The notes beneath the pieces were generated by a model. That model searched no databases. It worked only from the letters and a program-made list of their open reading frames with translations, and was not told the origin of the DNA. A stretch of DNA of 35,649 nucleotides from Raineyella sp034933565 (lineage in GTDB: Bacteria; Actinomycetota; Actinomycetes; Propionibacteriales; Propionibacteriaceae). The stretch is taken from the NCBI RefSeq assembly GCF_034933565.1, contig NZ_JAYFNG010000043.1, positions 1 through 35,649 of the forward strand. The letters run 5' to 3'. This document shows positions 15,138-23,996 of the stretch, one piece after another. The first letter of the stretch is position 1. The number at the start of each line of letters is the position of its first letter. The position numbers were made by a program, and so were the translations under genes.

Positions 15138-15581
15138 GTGAACACCTACCGCCTGGATGCAGCCCTGCCCACCCGGGCCTTCGGCATCGCCGCCGGCCTG
15201 CTGATCGTGGGTGGGGTGGCGCTGATGGCGGCCACCGGCCTGCACTGGCACGCCGTGGTGACCGTCATCGCGAGCGTGCTGGTGCTGCTCGGTGCCGTGC
15301 AGCTCACCCTGGCGCTGATCGTCGCCTTCCGTGGCCGGGTCCGGATCACCCTCGACGACGACGGCTACCGGCTGTTCGCCCTGGGCCGGTCCAGCGAGCG
15401 CCGGTGGACCGACGTCAGCCGCGCCACCGTGACCGACGACCAGCTGCGCCTCTACCCCCGTGAGGACGAGGCGCACCCCGACCGGGTCCCGTTGCTGGAC
15501 CCGGCCCGGGGTGCGGAGCTCGACCGGCTGGCCGGTGAGATCACCGAGCGGATGCGGGTGGCGTACGGTCGGCTCGACTGA
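15138..15581 (+). CDS. Small membrane protein with PH-like cytoplasmic domain, unknown function
   Basis: A 147-residue protein with two transmembrane helices (about 13-32 and 37-62) followed by a beta-rich domain (GRVRITLDDDGYRLF..., then RRWTDVSRATV) that resembles bacterial PH-like domains placed after paired membrane helices. I cannot assign a function. Its GTG start lies 1 nt after the tRNA-Ser discriminator base, with no room for a Shine-Dalgarno sequence, so it must be read either from the tRNA transcript after 3' processing or from a promoter I do not see within the tRNA gene. It converges on the ABC permease gene with a 15-nt gap. Confidence 0.72.
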   Translation: MNTYRLDAALPTRAFGIAAGLLIVGGVALMAATGLHWHAVVTVIASVLVLLGAVQLTLALIVAFRGRVRITLDDDGYRLFALGRSSERRWTDVSRATVTDDQLRLYPREDEAHPDRVPLLDPARGAELDRLAGEITERMRVAYGRLD

Positions 15582-15596
15582 GCCCGACTCCGCGGG

Positions 15597-18017
15597 TCAC
15601 TCCTCGGCCAGGGCCTGCGCCGGGCTGACCCGGGCCGCGGTCGCCCCGGGCACCACCGACGCCAACCAGCCGGCAGCGACGGCGACCACACCGACCGCGG
15701 CCAGGCGGCCCCACGGGACGACGATCAGCACCGTGGAGATGTCACCGAGCAGGGCGTACGCCCCGGCGATGCCGTAGCCGATCCCCAGCCCCATGCCGAG
15801 CACGGTGCCGATCCCGGCCAGCACCACCGCCTCGCGGCCGAGCATGCCGCGCAGCTGGCCGCGGGTCAGCCCCAGCGCGCGCAGCAGCCCGGTCTCCCGG
15901 GTCCGCTCCAGCACCGACAGGCTGAGGGTGTTGCCGATGCCGATCACGGCGATCACGACGGCCACCGCCAGCAGGCCGATCACCACGGCCAGCAGGGTGT
16001 CCACCATGCCGGTGACCTGCTCCCGTTGCGCGGCGGCCCCCGTCACCTGGGCCTCGGCGCCGGCCGCCCGGCTGACGTCCTCGACCGCCTGGGCCGGGTC
16101 GGCGCCCGGGGCGAACCGCAGCCAGACCGGCTCGGCGGCGTCCGGCGCGATCCGGTGCAGGGTGGCCGGGGTGACCACCGCCTGCAGTCGGTCCTCGCCG
16201 ACCACCGCGGTCACCGTCGCCTCCCCACCGGGGCCGCGCAGGGTGACCCGCTGACCGTCGGCCAGGCCGGAGTCCGGCGAGGCGACGATGGTGTCGTCGC
16301 GCAGCCCGGCGACCACCCGGTCGTCGCGCAACACCCGCTGGGCGTCCGGGGACAGCGCCACGACGTCGAGCGACCGGTCCTTGCCGGTGCCGGTCGCCGT
16401 CACCTCGGCCGACGGCACCCGGGCGGCGGCGCTGACCCCGGTGGCGTGGGCCATCCGGTCGTACGTGGCGGTGGACAGGGCACCCGCCGGCTGGGCGATC
16501 GCATCGACCGGGAAGAACCGGTCCAGTTCGGCCGTCGCCGTCCGGTTGCCGGAGGCGGCGCCGACCAGCATCAGGCTGACCAGGGCGGTGCCGATCACCA
16601 GGGCGGAGGCGGTGGCGGCAGCCCGCAGCGGGTTGCGCCGGGCGTTCTCGGCGGCCAACTCGCCGGTCAGCCCACCGGCCCGGCCGGCCAGCCGGGACAG
16701 GCCGGAGGCACAGGCTGGCACCAGCCACCGGCCCAGCATCAGCACACCGACCAGGGAGATCGCCCCGCCGGCCATCCCGGGCACCAGGTCGTGGGCCACC
16801 GCCCCGTACACCAGCAGGCCGGCACCGCCGATCACCGCGACCGTGCCGAGGATCGCCCGGACCAGCCCGCCGCGCGACGTCAGGACGGCCGGCTCCAGCG
16901 GTCGCAGCGCGGCCATCGGCGCCACCCGGGTCGCGGCGCGGGCGGGCGCCAGGGCGCAGGCCACGGTGAGGACGATCCCGGCCGCCAGCGGCACCACCAG
17001 GCTCCACCACGACGGGGCGAAGGGGACCAGCTCCATCACGGTGCCCCGGGACAGCCGTACGGCCAGCGCGGCGAGGCCGCCACCGAGGGCGAGACCGCCG
17101 AGCGAGCCCAGGCCGCCGACCAGCAGCGCCTCGCCGAGGACGTCGCGCAGCACCTGGCGCCGGGTCGCCCCGACGCAGCGCAGCAGGGCCAGGGCCCGGG
17201 TCCGCTGGGCCACCACGATGCTGAAGGTGTTGGTGATCACCAGTGCGGCGGCCACCAGGGCGATGACCGCGAAGCCGAGGACCAGGCCCTGCAGCGTGGC
17301 GAGCCCGTGGGTGTAGTCCTCGATCCGCTGGGTGATCTCCGCCTCGCCGGTGCGCACCGTGAGCCGGGCGTCGCGCACCGCCGGCAGGGCGGCGACGGCG
17401 TCGCGGACAGCGGCCGGATCCGACCCGCTGTCGACGAAGACCTCGTCGTAGCCGGGCGTGGTGCTGACGGCGAAGACCTGCTCGGGGATCGCGAAGGCGA
17501 CCGGCGCCCCGCCCAGCTGATCCTTCGGGACCTCGACGATGCCGACCACCCGCAGGGCGGTCGGGCCGGCGTCGGTGAACGGGGTGACCACGATGTCCTG
17601 ACCGACGCTCAGGTGCCGGACCCGGGCGGTGGCGGCGTCCACCGCGATCTCGCCGGTCCGGGTCGGCAGCGCGCCGGTCTCCAGCCGGTACTGCCCGGGC
17701 TGCGGCAGGGTGGAGACGACCAGGATCGCCTCGCGGCCCTCGACCTGCTGGAAGGCGGTCGCCCGGGCGGACGCGCGCACCCCGCTCACCCCGGGCAGCC
17801 GGCGGATCTCGTCCAGCCCGGTGGGCGACAGGCCGGTCGCCTTGCTGTCCGAGCCGGGCACGGTGAGCACCGTGGCGGCGGTGCCGACGCTCGCGGCGGC
17901 CCGGTCCCGCATGGTCGCCCGCAGCCCGTCACCGAGCAGCAGGCTCAGCGCGACGAAGGTGATGCCGAGAACGACGGTGGCGAAGGCCGCCACCAGCCGA
18001 CGTGGTTCGCGCAGCAT
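15597..18017 (-). CDS. ABC transporter permease, FtsX/MacB type
   Basis: An 806-residue permease with an N-terminal membrane anchor, a large extracytoplasmic MacB-type periplasmic-core domain (about 40-235), a first FtsX domain with three helices (about 245-370), two more helices and a short linker, a second extracytoplasmic region (about 480-670) and a final FtsX domain (about 680-800). This layout is typical of actinobacterial exporters of peptides, lipids or drugs acting by mechanotransmission. ATG 18017 is preferred because GAGGAG lies 8 nt upstream; GTG 18026 would leave no spacing. It follows the ATPase gene by 2 nt and forms an operon with it. Confidence 0.9.
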   Translation of the reverse strand: MLREPRRLVAAFATVVLGITFVALSLLLGDGLRATMRDRAAASVGTAATVLTVPGSDSKATGLSPTGLDEIRRLPGVSGVRASARATAFQQVEGREAILVVSTLPQPGQYRLETGALPTRTGEIAVDAATARVRHLSVGQDIVVTPFTDAGPTALRVVGIVEVPKDQLGGAPVAFAIPEQVFAVSTTPGYDEVFVDSGSDPAAVRDAVAALPAVRDARLTVRTGEAEITQRIEDYTHGLATLQGLVLGFAVIALVAAALVITNTFSIVVAQRTRALALLRCVGATRRQVLRDVLGEALLVGGLGSLGGLALGGGLAALAVRLSRGTVMELVPFAPSWWSLVVPLAAGIVLTVACALAPARAATRVAPMAALRPLEPAVLTSRGGLVRAILGTVAVIGGAGLLVYGAVAHDLVPGMAGGAISLVGVLMLGRWLVPACASGLSRLAGRAGGLTGELAAENARRNPLRAAATASALVIGTALVSLMLVGAASGNRTATAELDRFFPVDAIAQPAGALSTATYDRMAHATGVSAAARVPSAEVTATGTGKDRSLDVVALSPDAQRVLRDDRVVAGLRDDTIVASPDSGLADGQRVTLRGPGGEATVTAVVGEDRLQAVVTPATLHRIAPDAAEPVWLRFAPGADPAQAVEDVSRAAGAEAQVTGAAAQREQVTGMVDTLLAVVIGLLAVAVVIAVIGIGNTLSLSVLERTRETGLLRALGLTRGQLRGMLGREAVVLAGIGTVLGMGLGIGYGIAGAYALLGDISTVLIVVPWGRLAAVGVVAVAAGWLASVVPGATAARVSPAQALAEE

Positions 18018-18019
18018 CC

Positions 18020-18721
18020 TCAGCACTCCTCGTCGGCGACGATCCGGCCGTCGGCCAGCCGGACGATCCGGTCGGCGTACGAGGCGGCGTGCGTGTCGTG
18101 GGTGACCATCACGATCGTCTGGCCGAACTCGTCCACGCTGCGGCGCAGGAAGCCCAGCAGGTCGGTGCCCGCCACCGAGTCCAGCGCCCCGGTCGGCTCG
18201 TCGGCGAAGACCACCTCGGGCCGGGTGACCAGGGCCCGGGCCACCGCGACCCGCTGCTGCTGGCCGCCGGAGAGCTCGGCGGGGCGGTGGTCGAGCCGGT
18301 CGGCCAGCCCGAGCACCTCCACCAGCCGGTCGAACCAGGCCCGGTCCGGGCGGCGCCGGGCCAGTCGCAGCGGCAACAGGATGTTCGCCCGGGCGTCGAG
18401 GGTGGGCAGCAGATTGAACGCCTGGAAGACGAACCCCACCCGGTCGCGGCGCAGCACCGTCAGGTCGTGGTCGTTGAGCGTGGTGATGTCGGTGCCGCCG
18501 ATCCAGGCGTGCCCGGAGGTGACCGTGTCGAGCCCGGCCGCGCAGTGCATCAGCGTGGACTTGCCGGAGCCGGACGGTCCCATGATCGCGGTGAACCTCC
18601 CGGTGGGGAACTCCACGCTGACCCCGTCCAGGGCCCGTACGGCGGTGTCACCCGATCCGTAGATGCGGGTCAGGTCGGCGGTCCGGACGGCGGCGCGTGG
18701 TGGCGCGGTGATCGTGGTCAT
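18020..18721 (-). CDS. ABC transporter ATP-binding protein, MacB/LolD type
   Basis: A 233-residue ATPase with Walker A GPSGSGKST, the signature LSGGQQQRVAVARAL, Walker B VVFADEPTG and the H-loop in VTHD. The combination with the downstream permease is the MacB/LolCDE class, which drives movement on the outer face of the membrane instead of classic transmembrane import. ATG 18721 is chosen because CAGAGT, a weak -10, lies 7 nt upstream on the minus strand; GTG 18730 is possible. No Shine-Dalgarno sequence is visible at either. Confidence 0.93.
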   Translation of the reverse strand: MTTITAPPRAAVRTADLTRIYGSGDTAVRALDGVSVEFPTGRFTAIMGPSGSGKSTLMHCAAGLDTVTSGHAWIGGTDITTLNDHDLTVLRRDRVGFVFQAFNLLPTLDARANILLPLRLARRRPDRAWFDRLVEVLGLADRLDHRPAELSGGQQQRVAVARALVTRPEVVFADEPTGALDSVAGTDLLGFLRRSVDEFGQTIVMVTHDTHAASYADRIVRLADGRIVADEEC

Positions 18722-18892
18722 GGCCGCCACTCTGCCCGCCGCCCGGCCCGTACGGACCGCTCCGCAGGCCGGTTCGGGGGATACGCCCGGGGTCGTTGGG
18801 GGCCGGCAGGGGATCCTCCTGAGGAGCCGGCGGACCCGGCCGGCGTCGTACGTCGGTTGACGGCGTACGCCGGCACGTCCGGCTGCGCGCGG

Positions 18893-20452
18893 CTACTTCA
18901 CCCAGTACGGCGGGTTGGCGATCGCCTCCTGGGCGGCCACCGGGTCGTACGCGCAGACCGAGCGGACGTTGACGCTGGTCTCGCTGGGTGTCGCGCTCGG
19001 CGTCGGGGTGGGGGTGGCCCTGCTGGTGGTCCGCTTCGTGGAGGTCGGTGTCGGTGTCGGTGTCGGCGTGGTGCTGGTCTGCGGCGCCGCGGAGGGCGTG
19101 GCCGAGGGCGACGCCTTGGTGTAGGACTCCTTGATCGCCTCCTGCGCCTGGGTCCGCATCAACGCGAAGTCCGGGCGGGCCGAGCGGAACCCGGCGACAC
19201 CGTTGGTGAAGGCGATGGAGCGGATGTTCGCCGTCCGCATCAGCAGGGCGAGATTGAGCACCGACGGCAGGTCCTCCTGCGGGATGTCGGTCTGTACGAC
19301 GCCCTGGAACTCGCGGGCGATCGCCTCGTAGCGGCTCAGCAGGTTCGGAACGTTCGCCTGGTCGGCCAGGGCGCTGATCACGCAGCGCTGCCGGGCCATC
19401 CGCTGGAAGTCGTCGGAGCCGAAGCGGCCGCGGGCGTACCAGAGCGCCTGGTTGCCGTCGAGGTGCTGGTCGGCGCCGGGGGACAGCCACTGCTTCGGCA
19501 GGATGTGCGCGTCGGTGCTGCCGCCCATCGGGATGTAGGTGTTGATGTTCACCGTCACCCCGCCCATGGCGTCGATCAGCCGCTCGAAGCCGGCCAGGTC
19601 GACGACGGCGTAGTAGTCGATGTTGAGGCCGAGCGCCTCACCCACCGACGCCTTCATCGCGTCACCGCCGGCGTGCACCGTGTCCGGGAACAGTTCAGGA
19701 TGCTGCTCGGGCACGAACTCATAGAGCGAGTTGAGGAAGTACAGCGGATTGTCGGCGTTCACCCCGTCGTACCAGCCGTTCGGGTACGCCTTGTGCAGCG
19801 GCCCCGCGGGGAACGGCATCCGGGCGGTGTTGCGCGGCAGACCGAACAGCACGGTGTCGCCGGTGGTGGTGTCGATCGAGGCGACCATCACGGTGTCGGT
19901 GCGCATGCCGGTCCGGTCCGGTCCGGAGTCGCCGCCGAGCAGCAGGACGTTGAGGCGTCCCTTCTGCTTCCACACCTGCGGCACGGTGCCGGCCGCCTGG
20001 GCGGTGTTGCCGCCGAACACCGCCTTCACCAGGTCGGCCTGCGACCAGGCGTAGCGAGCGCCGACCGCCGAGGGGGCGGCGACGGCGAAAGTGAGCACGG
20101 TGACCATCAGGAAGCCGGCCCAGCGCTGCCAGGTGCGCACCGGGGCGGGCCGGAGCCGCAGGTGCACCAGGACCACGGTGCCGACCCAGAGCAGCCCCAG
20201 CGCCGCCAGGCCGATCCCGGCCCCGCGCAGGAAGACGGGATTGACCACCAATGCCAGTGCCCACTCGCGCCGGACGGCAACCAGCACGCCGAGGGTGACG
20301 AGGGCGGCGACGACCAGGGACAGCACGACGGTGCCGAGGGCCCGATGACCCGCTCGGATGAGTCCGACACCCGGCACGACGGTCGTCAGGACCGTCCATC
20401 CGGCGGCACCGGCGAACGAGTCGGCGCGCGGCCGGTCGGGCTGAGGGTCCAT
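18893..20452 (-). CDS. LytR-CpsA-Psr (LCP) family cell-wall glycopolymer ligase
   Basis: A 519-residue membrane protein. LCP enzymes transfer polyprenyl-linked glycopolymers (teichoic acid or arabinogalactan-like) onto peptidoglycan. About four N-terminal transmembrane helices (20-130) precede the LCP domain (about 167-390), which has LNVLLLGGDS, RTDTVMV, SIDTTTGDTVLFGLPRNT and the ALWYARGRF...DFQRMARQR catalytic/lipid-binding signature. A long Thr/Pro/Ser tail (about 440-500), encoded partly by a 6-bp repeat, ends in a short Cys-containing segment. Four membrane helices are more than the usual single one. ATG 20452 is chosen since GGAGAG lies just upstream and the extension to 20527 is not conserved-looking. 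Confidence 0.9.
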   Translation of the reverse strand: MDPQPDRPRADSFAGAAGWTVLTTVVPGVGLIRAGHRALGTVVLSLVVAALVTLGVLVAVRREWALALVVNPVFLRGAGIGLAALGLLWVGTVVLVHLRLRPAPVRTWQRWAGFLMVTVLTFAVAAPSAVGARYAWSQADLVKAVFGGNTAQAAGTVPQVWKQKGRLNVLLLGGDSGPDRTGMRTDTVMVASIDTTTGDTVLFGLPRNTARMPFPAGPLHKAYPNGWYDGVNADNPLYFLNSLYEFVPEQHPELFPDTVHAGGDAMKASVGEALGLNIDYYAVVDLAGFERLIDAMGGVTVNINTYIPMGGSTDAHILPKQWLSPGADQHLDGNQALWYARGRFGSDDFQRMARQRCVISALADQANVPNLLSRYEAIAREFQGVVQTDIPQEDLPSVLNLALLMRTANIRSIAFTNGVAGFRSARPDFALMRTQAQEAIKESYTKASPSATPSAAPQTSTTPTPTPTPTSTKRTTSRATPTPTPSATPSETSVNVRSVCAYDPVAAQEAIANPPYWVK

Positions 20453-20532
20453 GGGCTCTCCGAGCAGTGAAGAATTGGTCTCTCCCAATGTAACGCCCCG
20501 TCCGGACGGGGCTGTGCACCACGGCATGCCGG

Positions 20533-20562
20533 TTGGACCGCCCGGGGCGGAATCTGTAGCAT
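20533..20562 (+). promoter_or_regulatory. tRNA-Ser(GCU) promoter
   Basis: TTGGAC (20533-20538), an 18-nt spacer and TAGCAT (20557-20562). Transcription should begin near 20569, about 30 nt before the tRNA. Confidence 0.6.
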
Positions 20563-20600
20563 GATCCCTCGGTACTCGGGGCCGTACGGTCCCTGTGCTC

Positions 20601-20691
20601 GGAGGCGTCGCCTAGTCCGGTCTATGGCGCCCGCCTGCTAAGCGGGTTTGGGACTTACATCCCATCGCGGGTTCAAATCCCGCCGCCTCCG
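20601..20691 (+). tRNA. tRNA-Ser(GCU)
   Basis: A 91-nt class II tRNA with acceptor arms GGAGGCG and CGCCTCC, a long variable arm, the T-loop GGTTCAAATCC, anticodon GCT and discriminator G. CCA is encoded at 20692-20694, unlike the other two tRNAs in the window. Confidence 0.96.
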
Positions 20692-20698
20692 CCACCCC

Positions 20699-20727
20699 AG
20701 CCCCTCGGGTCATCGACCCGAGGGGCT
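20699..20727 (+). terminator. Terminator after tRNA-Ser(GCU)
   Basis: A perfect 13-bp stem (AGCCCCTCGGGTC / GACCCGAGGGGCT) with a 3-nt loop, followed by GTTT. Confidence 0.85.
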
Positions 20728-20761
20728 GTTTCGCTCGCCTTATCGGACCCTTCACGATCGG

Positions 20762-20835
20762 CGAGATTCTCGTCACATCGGCGTGCTGCCCACTGGTTCG
20801 TTGGTCTGTCCAATGGCCCCGGCCGTGACTAAAGT
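20762..20835 (+). promoter_or_regulatory. acs promoter with weak CRP/GlxR-like site
   Basis: TAAAGT (20830-20835) is a good -10; the leader would be about 79 nt. CGAGA-TTCTCG-TCACA (20762-20777) matches the CRP consensus at 8 of 10 positions and is centred about 72 bp before the predicted start, a usual place for a class I activator. Confidence 0.35.
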
Positions 20836-20920
20836 TCCCGACGACTCGGGCGCACAAGGGTGTGTGATCCGCCGTGTGGAACGAATGCACGGGCGCCCCC
20901 GGACCAGAAAGTGAGTTTCC

Positions 20921-22816
20921 ATGGGCCTCGGTGAGAGCGACGCCATCCATCCCAGCGGGCGTGTGCTGGAGCACACGACCGTGACCGATCCCGAGCGGCT
21001 GGCCGATCAGGCCCGGCAGGACCCGACGGGGTTCTGGGCCGGTGAGGCCGCCGAACTGGAGTGGTTCGAGCCCTGGCAGAACGTCCTGGATGACAGCGAC
21101 GCCCCGTTCTACCGCTGGTTCACCGGCGGGCGCACCAACATCGTGCTGAACGCCATCGACCGCCACCTGGAGGGGCCGCGGAAGAACAAGCTGGCGCTGA
21201 TCTGGGTGCCGGAGGACGGCAACGAGCCGCGCACCTTCTCCTTCCACGCTCTCAACCGCCAGGTCAACCGGATGGCCAACGTGCTCAAGGCGATGGGCGT
21301 GGTCAAGGGGGACATCGTCACCATCTACCTGCCGCGGATCCCGGAGATCTGGTTCGCGATGCTCGCCTGCGCCAAGATCGGCGCGGTGCACTCGGTGGTC
21401 TTCGGCGGCTACTCCGCCGACGCGCTGCGCGAGCGGATCGACAACTCCGAGTCCAAGCTGCTGATCACCGCCGACGGCTCGCTGGTGAACGGGTCGGTCT
21501 TCCCGATGAAGTCGATCGTCGACGAGGCGATCCGGTTCTCCCCGACGGTCGAGAACGTCATCGTGGTGAAGCGGACCGGCAGCGACGTGGTGATGGACCC
21601 GCTGCGCGACCACTGGTACCACGACCTCACCTCGCTGCCGATCGCCAACGGCCGGTGCGAGACCACCGCGATGGACGCCGAGGACCCGCTGTTCCTGCTC
21701 TACACCTCCGGCTCCACCGGCCAGCCCAAGGCGATCGTGCACACCCACGGTGGCTACCAGGTCGGCGCGTACGCCACCACGAAGTACGTCTTCGACGTCC
21801 GCGACGAGGACCGCTACTGGTGCACCGCCGACCCGGGCTGGGTCACCGGCCACACGTACGGTCTGTACGGGCCGCTGCTGAACGGCGCCACCTCGTTCAT
21901 GTTCGAGGGCGGGCCGACCTACCCGTACCCGAACCGCTGGTGGCAGCTGATCGAGTACTACGGCATCTCGATCTTCTACACCGCCCCGACCGCGATCCGC
22001 TCGCTGATGCGCTTCGGTGACGCCTGGCCCAACCGCCACGACCTCTCCTCGCTGCGGCTGCTCGGCTCGGTCGGCGAGCCGATCAACCCCGAGGCGTGGC
22101 ACTGGTTCCACTCCGTCATCGGCAAGGGTCAGTGCCCGATCATGGACACCTGGTGGCAGACCGAGACCGGCATGTTCCAGATCACCCCGACCCCGGCCAT
22201 GCCGCTGAAGCCCGGCTCGGCGGGCAAGCCGTTCTTCGGCCAGGAGGTCGCCGTCCTCGACGACGACGGCAACGAGGTGCCGACCGGCACCGAGGGCATG
22301 CTGGTGCTGAAGCACCCGTGGCCGGCCATGCTCCGGACCCTCTACAAGGACGAGAAGCGCTACCTCGACACCTACTGGTCGAAGTACCCCGGCGCGTACC
22401 TCACCGGCGACTCGGCCCGGATCGACGACGACGGCTACGTGTGGATCGTCGGACGTACCGATGATGTGATCAAGGTGTCCGGCCACCGGATCGGCACCGC
22501 CGAGGTGGAGGCCGCGATGAACTCCCACCCCGACGTGATCGAGTCCGCCGCGATCGGCCTGCCGCACGAGGTCAAGGGCCAGGCGATCCACGCGTTCGCG
22601 ATCCTGCGCGCCGGCCTGAAGGGCTCCCCGGAGCTCGCCGAGGACATCCGCCGCCACGTCGCCCAGCACCTCAGCCCGATCGCCAAGCCCGACGTGATCG
22701 ACTTCGTCGACTCGCTGCCGAAGACCCGCTCCGGGAAGATCCTGCGCCGGGTGCTGAAGGCCCAGGCGCTGGGCGAGGACGTCGGCGACCTGTCCACGAT
22801 GGACACCGGGGCCTGA
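20921..22816 (+). CDS. acs: Acetyl-CoA synthetase (AMP-forming)
   Basis: A 631-residue acyl-adenylate-forming enzyme that turns acetate, ATP and CoA into acetyl-CoA through acetyl-AMP. The P-loop-like YTSGSTGQPKA lies at about 261-271, the acetate-pocket Trp is in DTWWQTETG, the adenylate-binding YLTGDSA...DDGYVWIVGR follows, and the C-terminal lid has TRSGKILRR with Lys606, the residue acetylated to switch off family members. The segment after TETG reads MFQITPTP, which differs from the GG-type sequence of E. coli Acs and may mark an actinobacterial subgroup or altered acyl preference. The stop codon lies in a 21-bp tandem repeat. Control by cAMP-CRP type regulators is plausible. Confidence 0.95.
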   Translation: MGLGESDAIHPSGRVLEHTTVTDPERLADQARQDPTGFWAGEAAELEWFEPWQNVLDDSDAPFYRWFTGGRTNIVLNAIDRHLEGPRKNKLALIWVPEDGNEPRTFSFHALNRQVNRMANVLKAMGVVKGDIVTIYLPRIPEIWFAMLACAKIGAVHSVVFGGYSADALRERIDNSESKLLITADGSLVNGSVFPMKSIVDEAIRFSPTVENVIVVKRTGSDVVMDPLRDHWYHDLTSLPIANGRCETTAMDAEDPLFLLYTSGSTGQPKAIVHTHGGYQVGAYATTKYVFDVRDEDRYWCTADPGWVTGHTYGLYGPLLNGATSFMFEGGPTYPYPNRWWQLIEYYGISIFYTAPTAIRSLMRFGDAWPNRHDLSSLRLLGSVGEPINPEAWHWFHSVIGKGQCPIMDTWWQTETGMFQITPTPAMPLKPGSAGKPFFGQEVAVLDDDGNEVPTGTEGMLVLKHPWPAMLRTLYKDEKRYLDTYWSKYPGAYLTGDSARIDDDGYVWIVGRTDDVIKVSGHRIGTAEVEAAMNSHPDVIESAAIGLPHEVKGQAIHAFAILRAGLKGSPELAEDIRRHVAQHLSPIAKPDVIDFVDSLPKTRSGKILRRVLKAQALGEDVGDLSTMDTGA

Positions 22817-22851
22817 CGGCGGGACACCGGGGCCTGACGGCGGGACACCGG
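22801..22851. repeat. 21-bp tandem repeat across the acs stop codon
   Basis: About two and a half copies of a 21-bp unit with core GGACACCGGGGCCTGACGGC. The TGA of the first copy is the acs stop codon (22814-22816), so the last residues of Acs are encoded by the repeat. Confidence 0.85.
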
Positions 22852-22873
22852 AGCGTGGGAGACCGGCCCTGGG

Positions 22874-23827
22874 TCAGGACACCCGGGCCTCGAGGGCCGC
22901 GTTGATCCGGGCGGTCATCTCGGTGTCGACCACTACCGGCATGCTGTCGAGCTCCTGTACGGGAGCCGCGAGGCGGGAGCTCGACAGCAGCCACAGCGCG
23001 TCGGCCCGGGGCAATTCCGCGGCGGTGATCTGCCGGTACTCGGTGGCACACCCCTGCTCCTCCAGCCAGTCGAAGACGCTGGCCTGGGTGGTGCCGGCGA
23101 GGATGCCCTGGTCGGTCGACGGGGTGGCGTACGTGTCGCCGTACCGGGCCAGCAGCGTCGAGGTGGGGCCCTCCAGGGCGAAGCCGTCGCTGCTGACGAA
23201 GAGCACGTCGTCGGCGCCGCGCCGGGCCGCCTCCCGCAGCACCGCCTTGTTCACCGCGTACGACAGGGTCTTGGCGCCCTGCAGCAGCCACGGGGAGGTC
23301 TTCGCGACATCGTGGCGATAGCCCCGGTCGAGGGTGACCACCCGGATGCCGACACCGCGCTCGGCGCTGAAGTCCTCGGCGGTGGCGACGTACGCCCAGC
23401 CGACGGGCACCCCGGTGCCCTCGATGCCGCGGGTCATGATGAACTTCACGTAGCCCGGCTCGTCGGAGTCGTACGCCCGGACCGCCGCTAGGATGGCCTC
23501 CCGCCAGACCTCGAGCCGCGGGGCGGGCAGGTCGAGGATCCGCGCCGATGCGGCGAACCGGCGCAGGTGCGCCTCGAGGGCCTGGACGTCGCGGTGGAGC
23601 ACCCCGGCGGTCTCGAAGATGCCGTCGCCGCGGGTCACCGACAGATCCGTCACAGTGATCTGCGGGGCGCCCGGGTCCACCCGGTGGTACGGCACCGCAG
23701 GGGCCGGGACGCCTTCGGCGGTGTTGACCGGGACGCCTTCGGCGGTATTGGCCAGGACGCCTTCGGCGAGGCCGGTGGAGACGCCTTCGGCGAGATCGTC
23801 GACGAAGTACAGGATCGGGCTGGTCAT
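22874..23827 (-). CDS. pabC: Class IV PLP-dependent aminotransferase-fold enzyme, probable 4-amino-4-deoxychorismate lyase
   Basis: A 317-residue fold-type IV PLP enzyme. TRGDGIFETAG, then the catalytic Lys in GAKTLSYAVNK, and EGPTSTLLA with the later GTTQASVFDWL segment fit aminodeoxychorismate lyase (4-amino-4-deoxychorismate to p-aminobenzoate plus pyruvate, for folate) more than branched-chain aminotransferase, though D-amino acid or branched-chain activity cannot be excluded. The N-terminus is odd: between FVDDL and VPYHRVD lie four repeats of an eight-residue unit starting AEGV, from a 24-bp tandem repeat. ATG 23827 has GAGGAG 5 nt upstream. The gene is in the same direction as pckG upstream, after a terminator. 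Confidence 0.8.
   Translation of the reverse strand: MTSPILYFVDDLAEGVSTGLAEGVLANTAEGVPVNTAEGVPAPAVPYHRVDPGAPQITVTDLSVTRGDGIFETAGVLHRDVQALEAHLRRFAASARILDLPAPRLEVWREAILAAVRAYDSDEPGYVKFIMTRGIEGTGVPVGWAYVATAEDFSAERGVGIRVVTLDRGYRHDVAKTSPWLLQGAKTLSYAVNKAVLREAARRGADDVLFVSSDGFALEGPTSTLLARYGDTYATPSTDQGILAGTTQASVFDWLEEQGCATEYRQITAAELPRADALWLLSSSRLAAPVQELDSMPVVVDTEMTARINAALEARVS
23708..23803 (-). repeat. In-frame 24-bp tandem repeat in the aminodeoxychorismate lyase gene
   Basis: Four 24-bp units sharing GACGCCTTCGGCG on the plus strand, at 23708, 23732, 23756 and 23780. They encode four AEGV-starting octapeptides near the N-terminus. Confidence 0.9.
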
Positions 23828-23948
23828 GGGGGCTCCTCGGGTCGTGGTCAGGCGACCCCGACGCGGTCGGCGCCGCGAAGGTGCTCGCCGGGCCGAGCAC
23901 AAACGTCTTCGCCGGCCTGCCCGAGAGGATCGAGCAGACCGGCGGTGG

Positions 23949-23991
23949 CGCTCGCCCACTGACCTGCCCCCAACGGGTCAGCGGGCGAGCG
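23949..23991 (-). terminator. pckG terminator
   Basis: A 16-bp stem with one mismatch (CGCTCGCCC-A-CTGACC against GGTCAG-C-GGGCGAGCG) and a short C-rich loop, just past the pckG stop codon at 23997-23999. Confidence 0.75.
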
Positions 23992-23996
23992 GTCCG

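Noticed and set aside
16026..18662. An 878-codon open frame on the plus strand opposite the ABC transporter
   Set aside because: It is antisense to a clear FtsX/MacB permease; its translation is Gly/Arg/Gln/Asp-rich without domains, as expected for an open frame in high-GC DNA.
18846..18892. Terminator hairpin downstream of the LCP gene
   Set aside because: CGGCGTACGCCG (18861-18872) is palindromic and could pair, but it has no loop or T-run and longer pairings are imperfect, so I did not list it.
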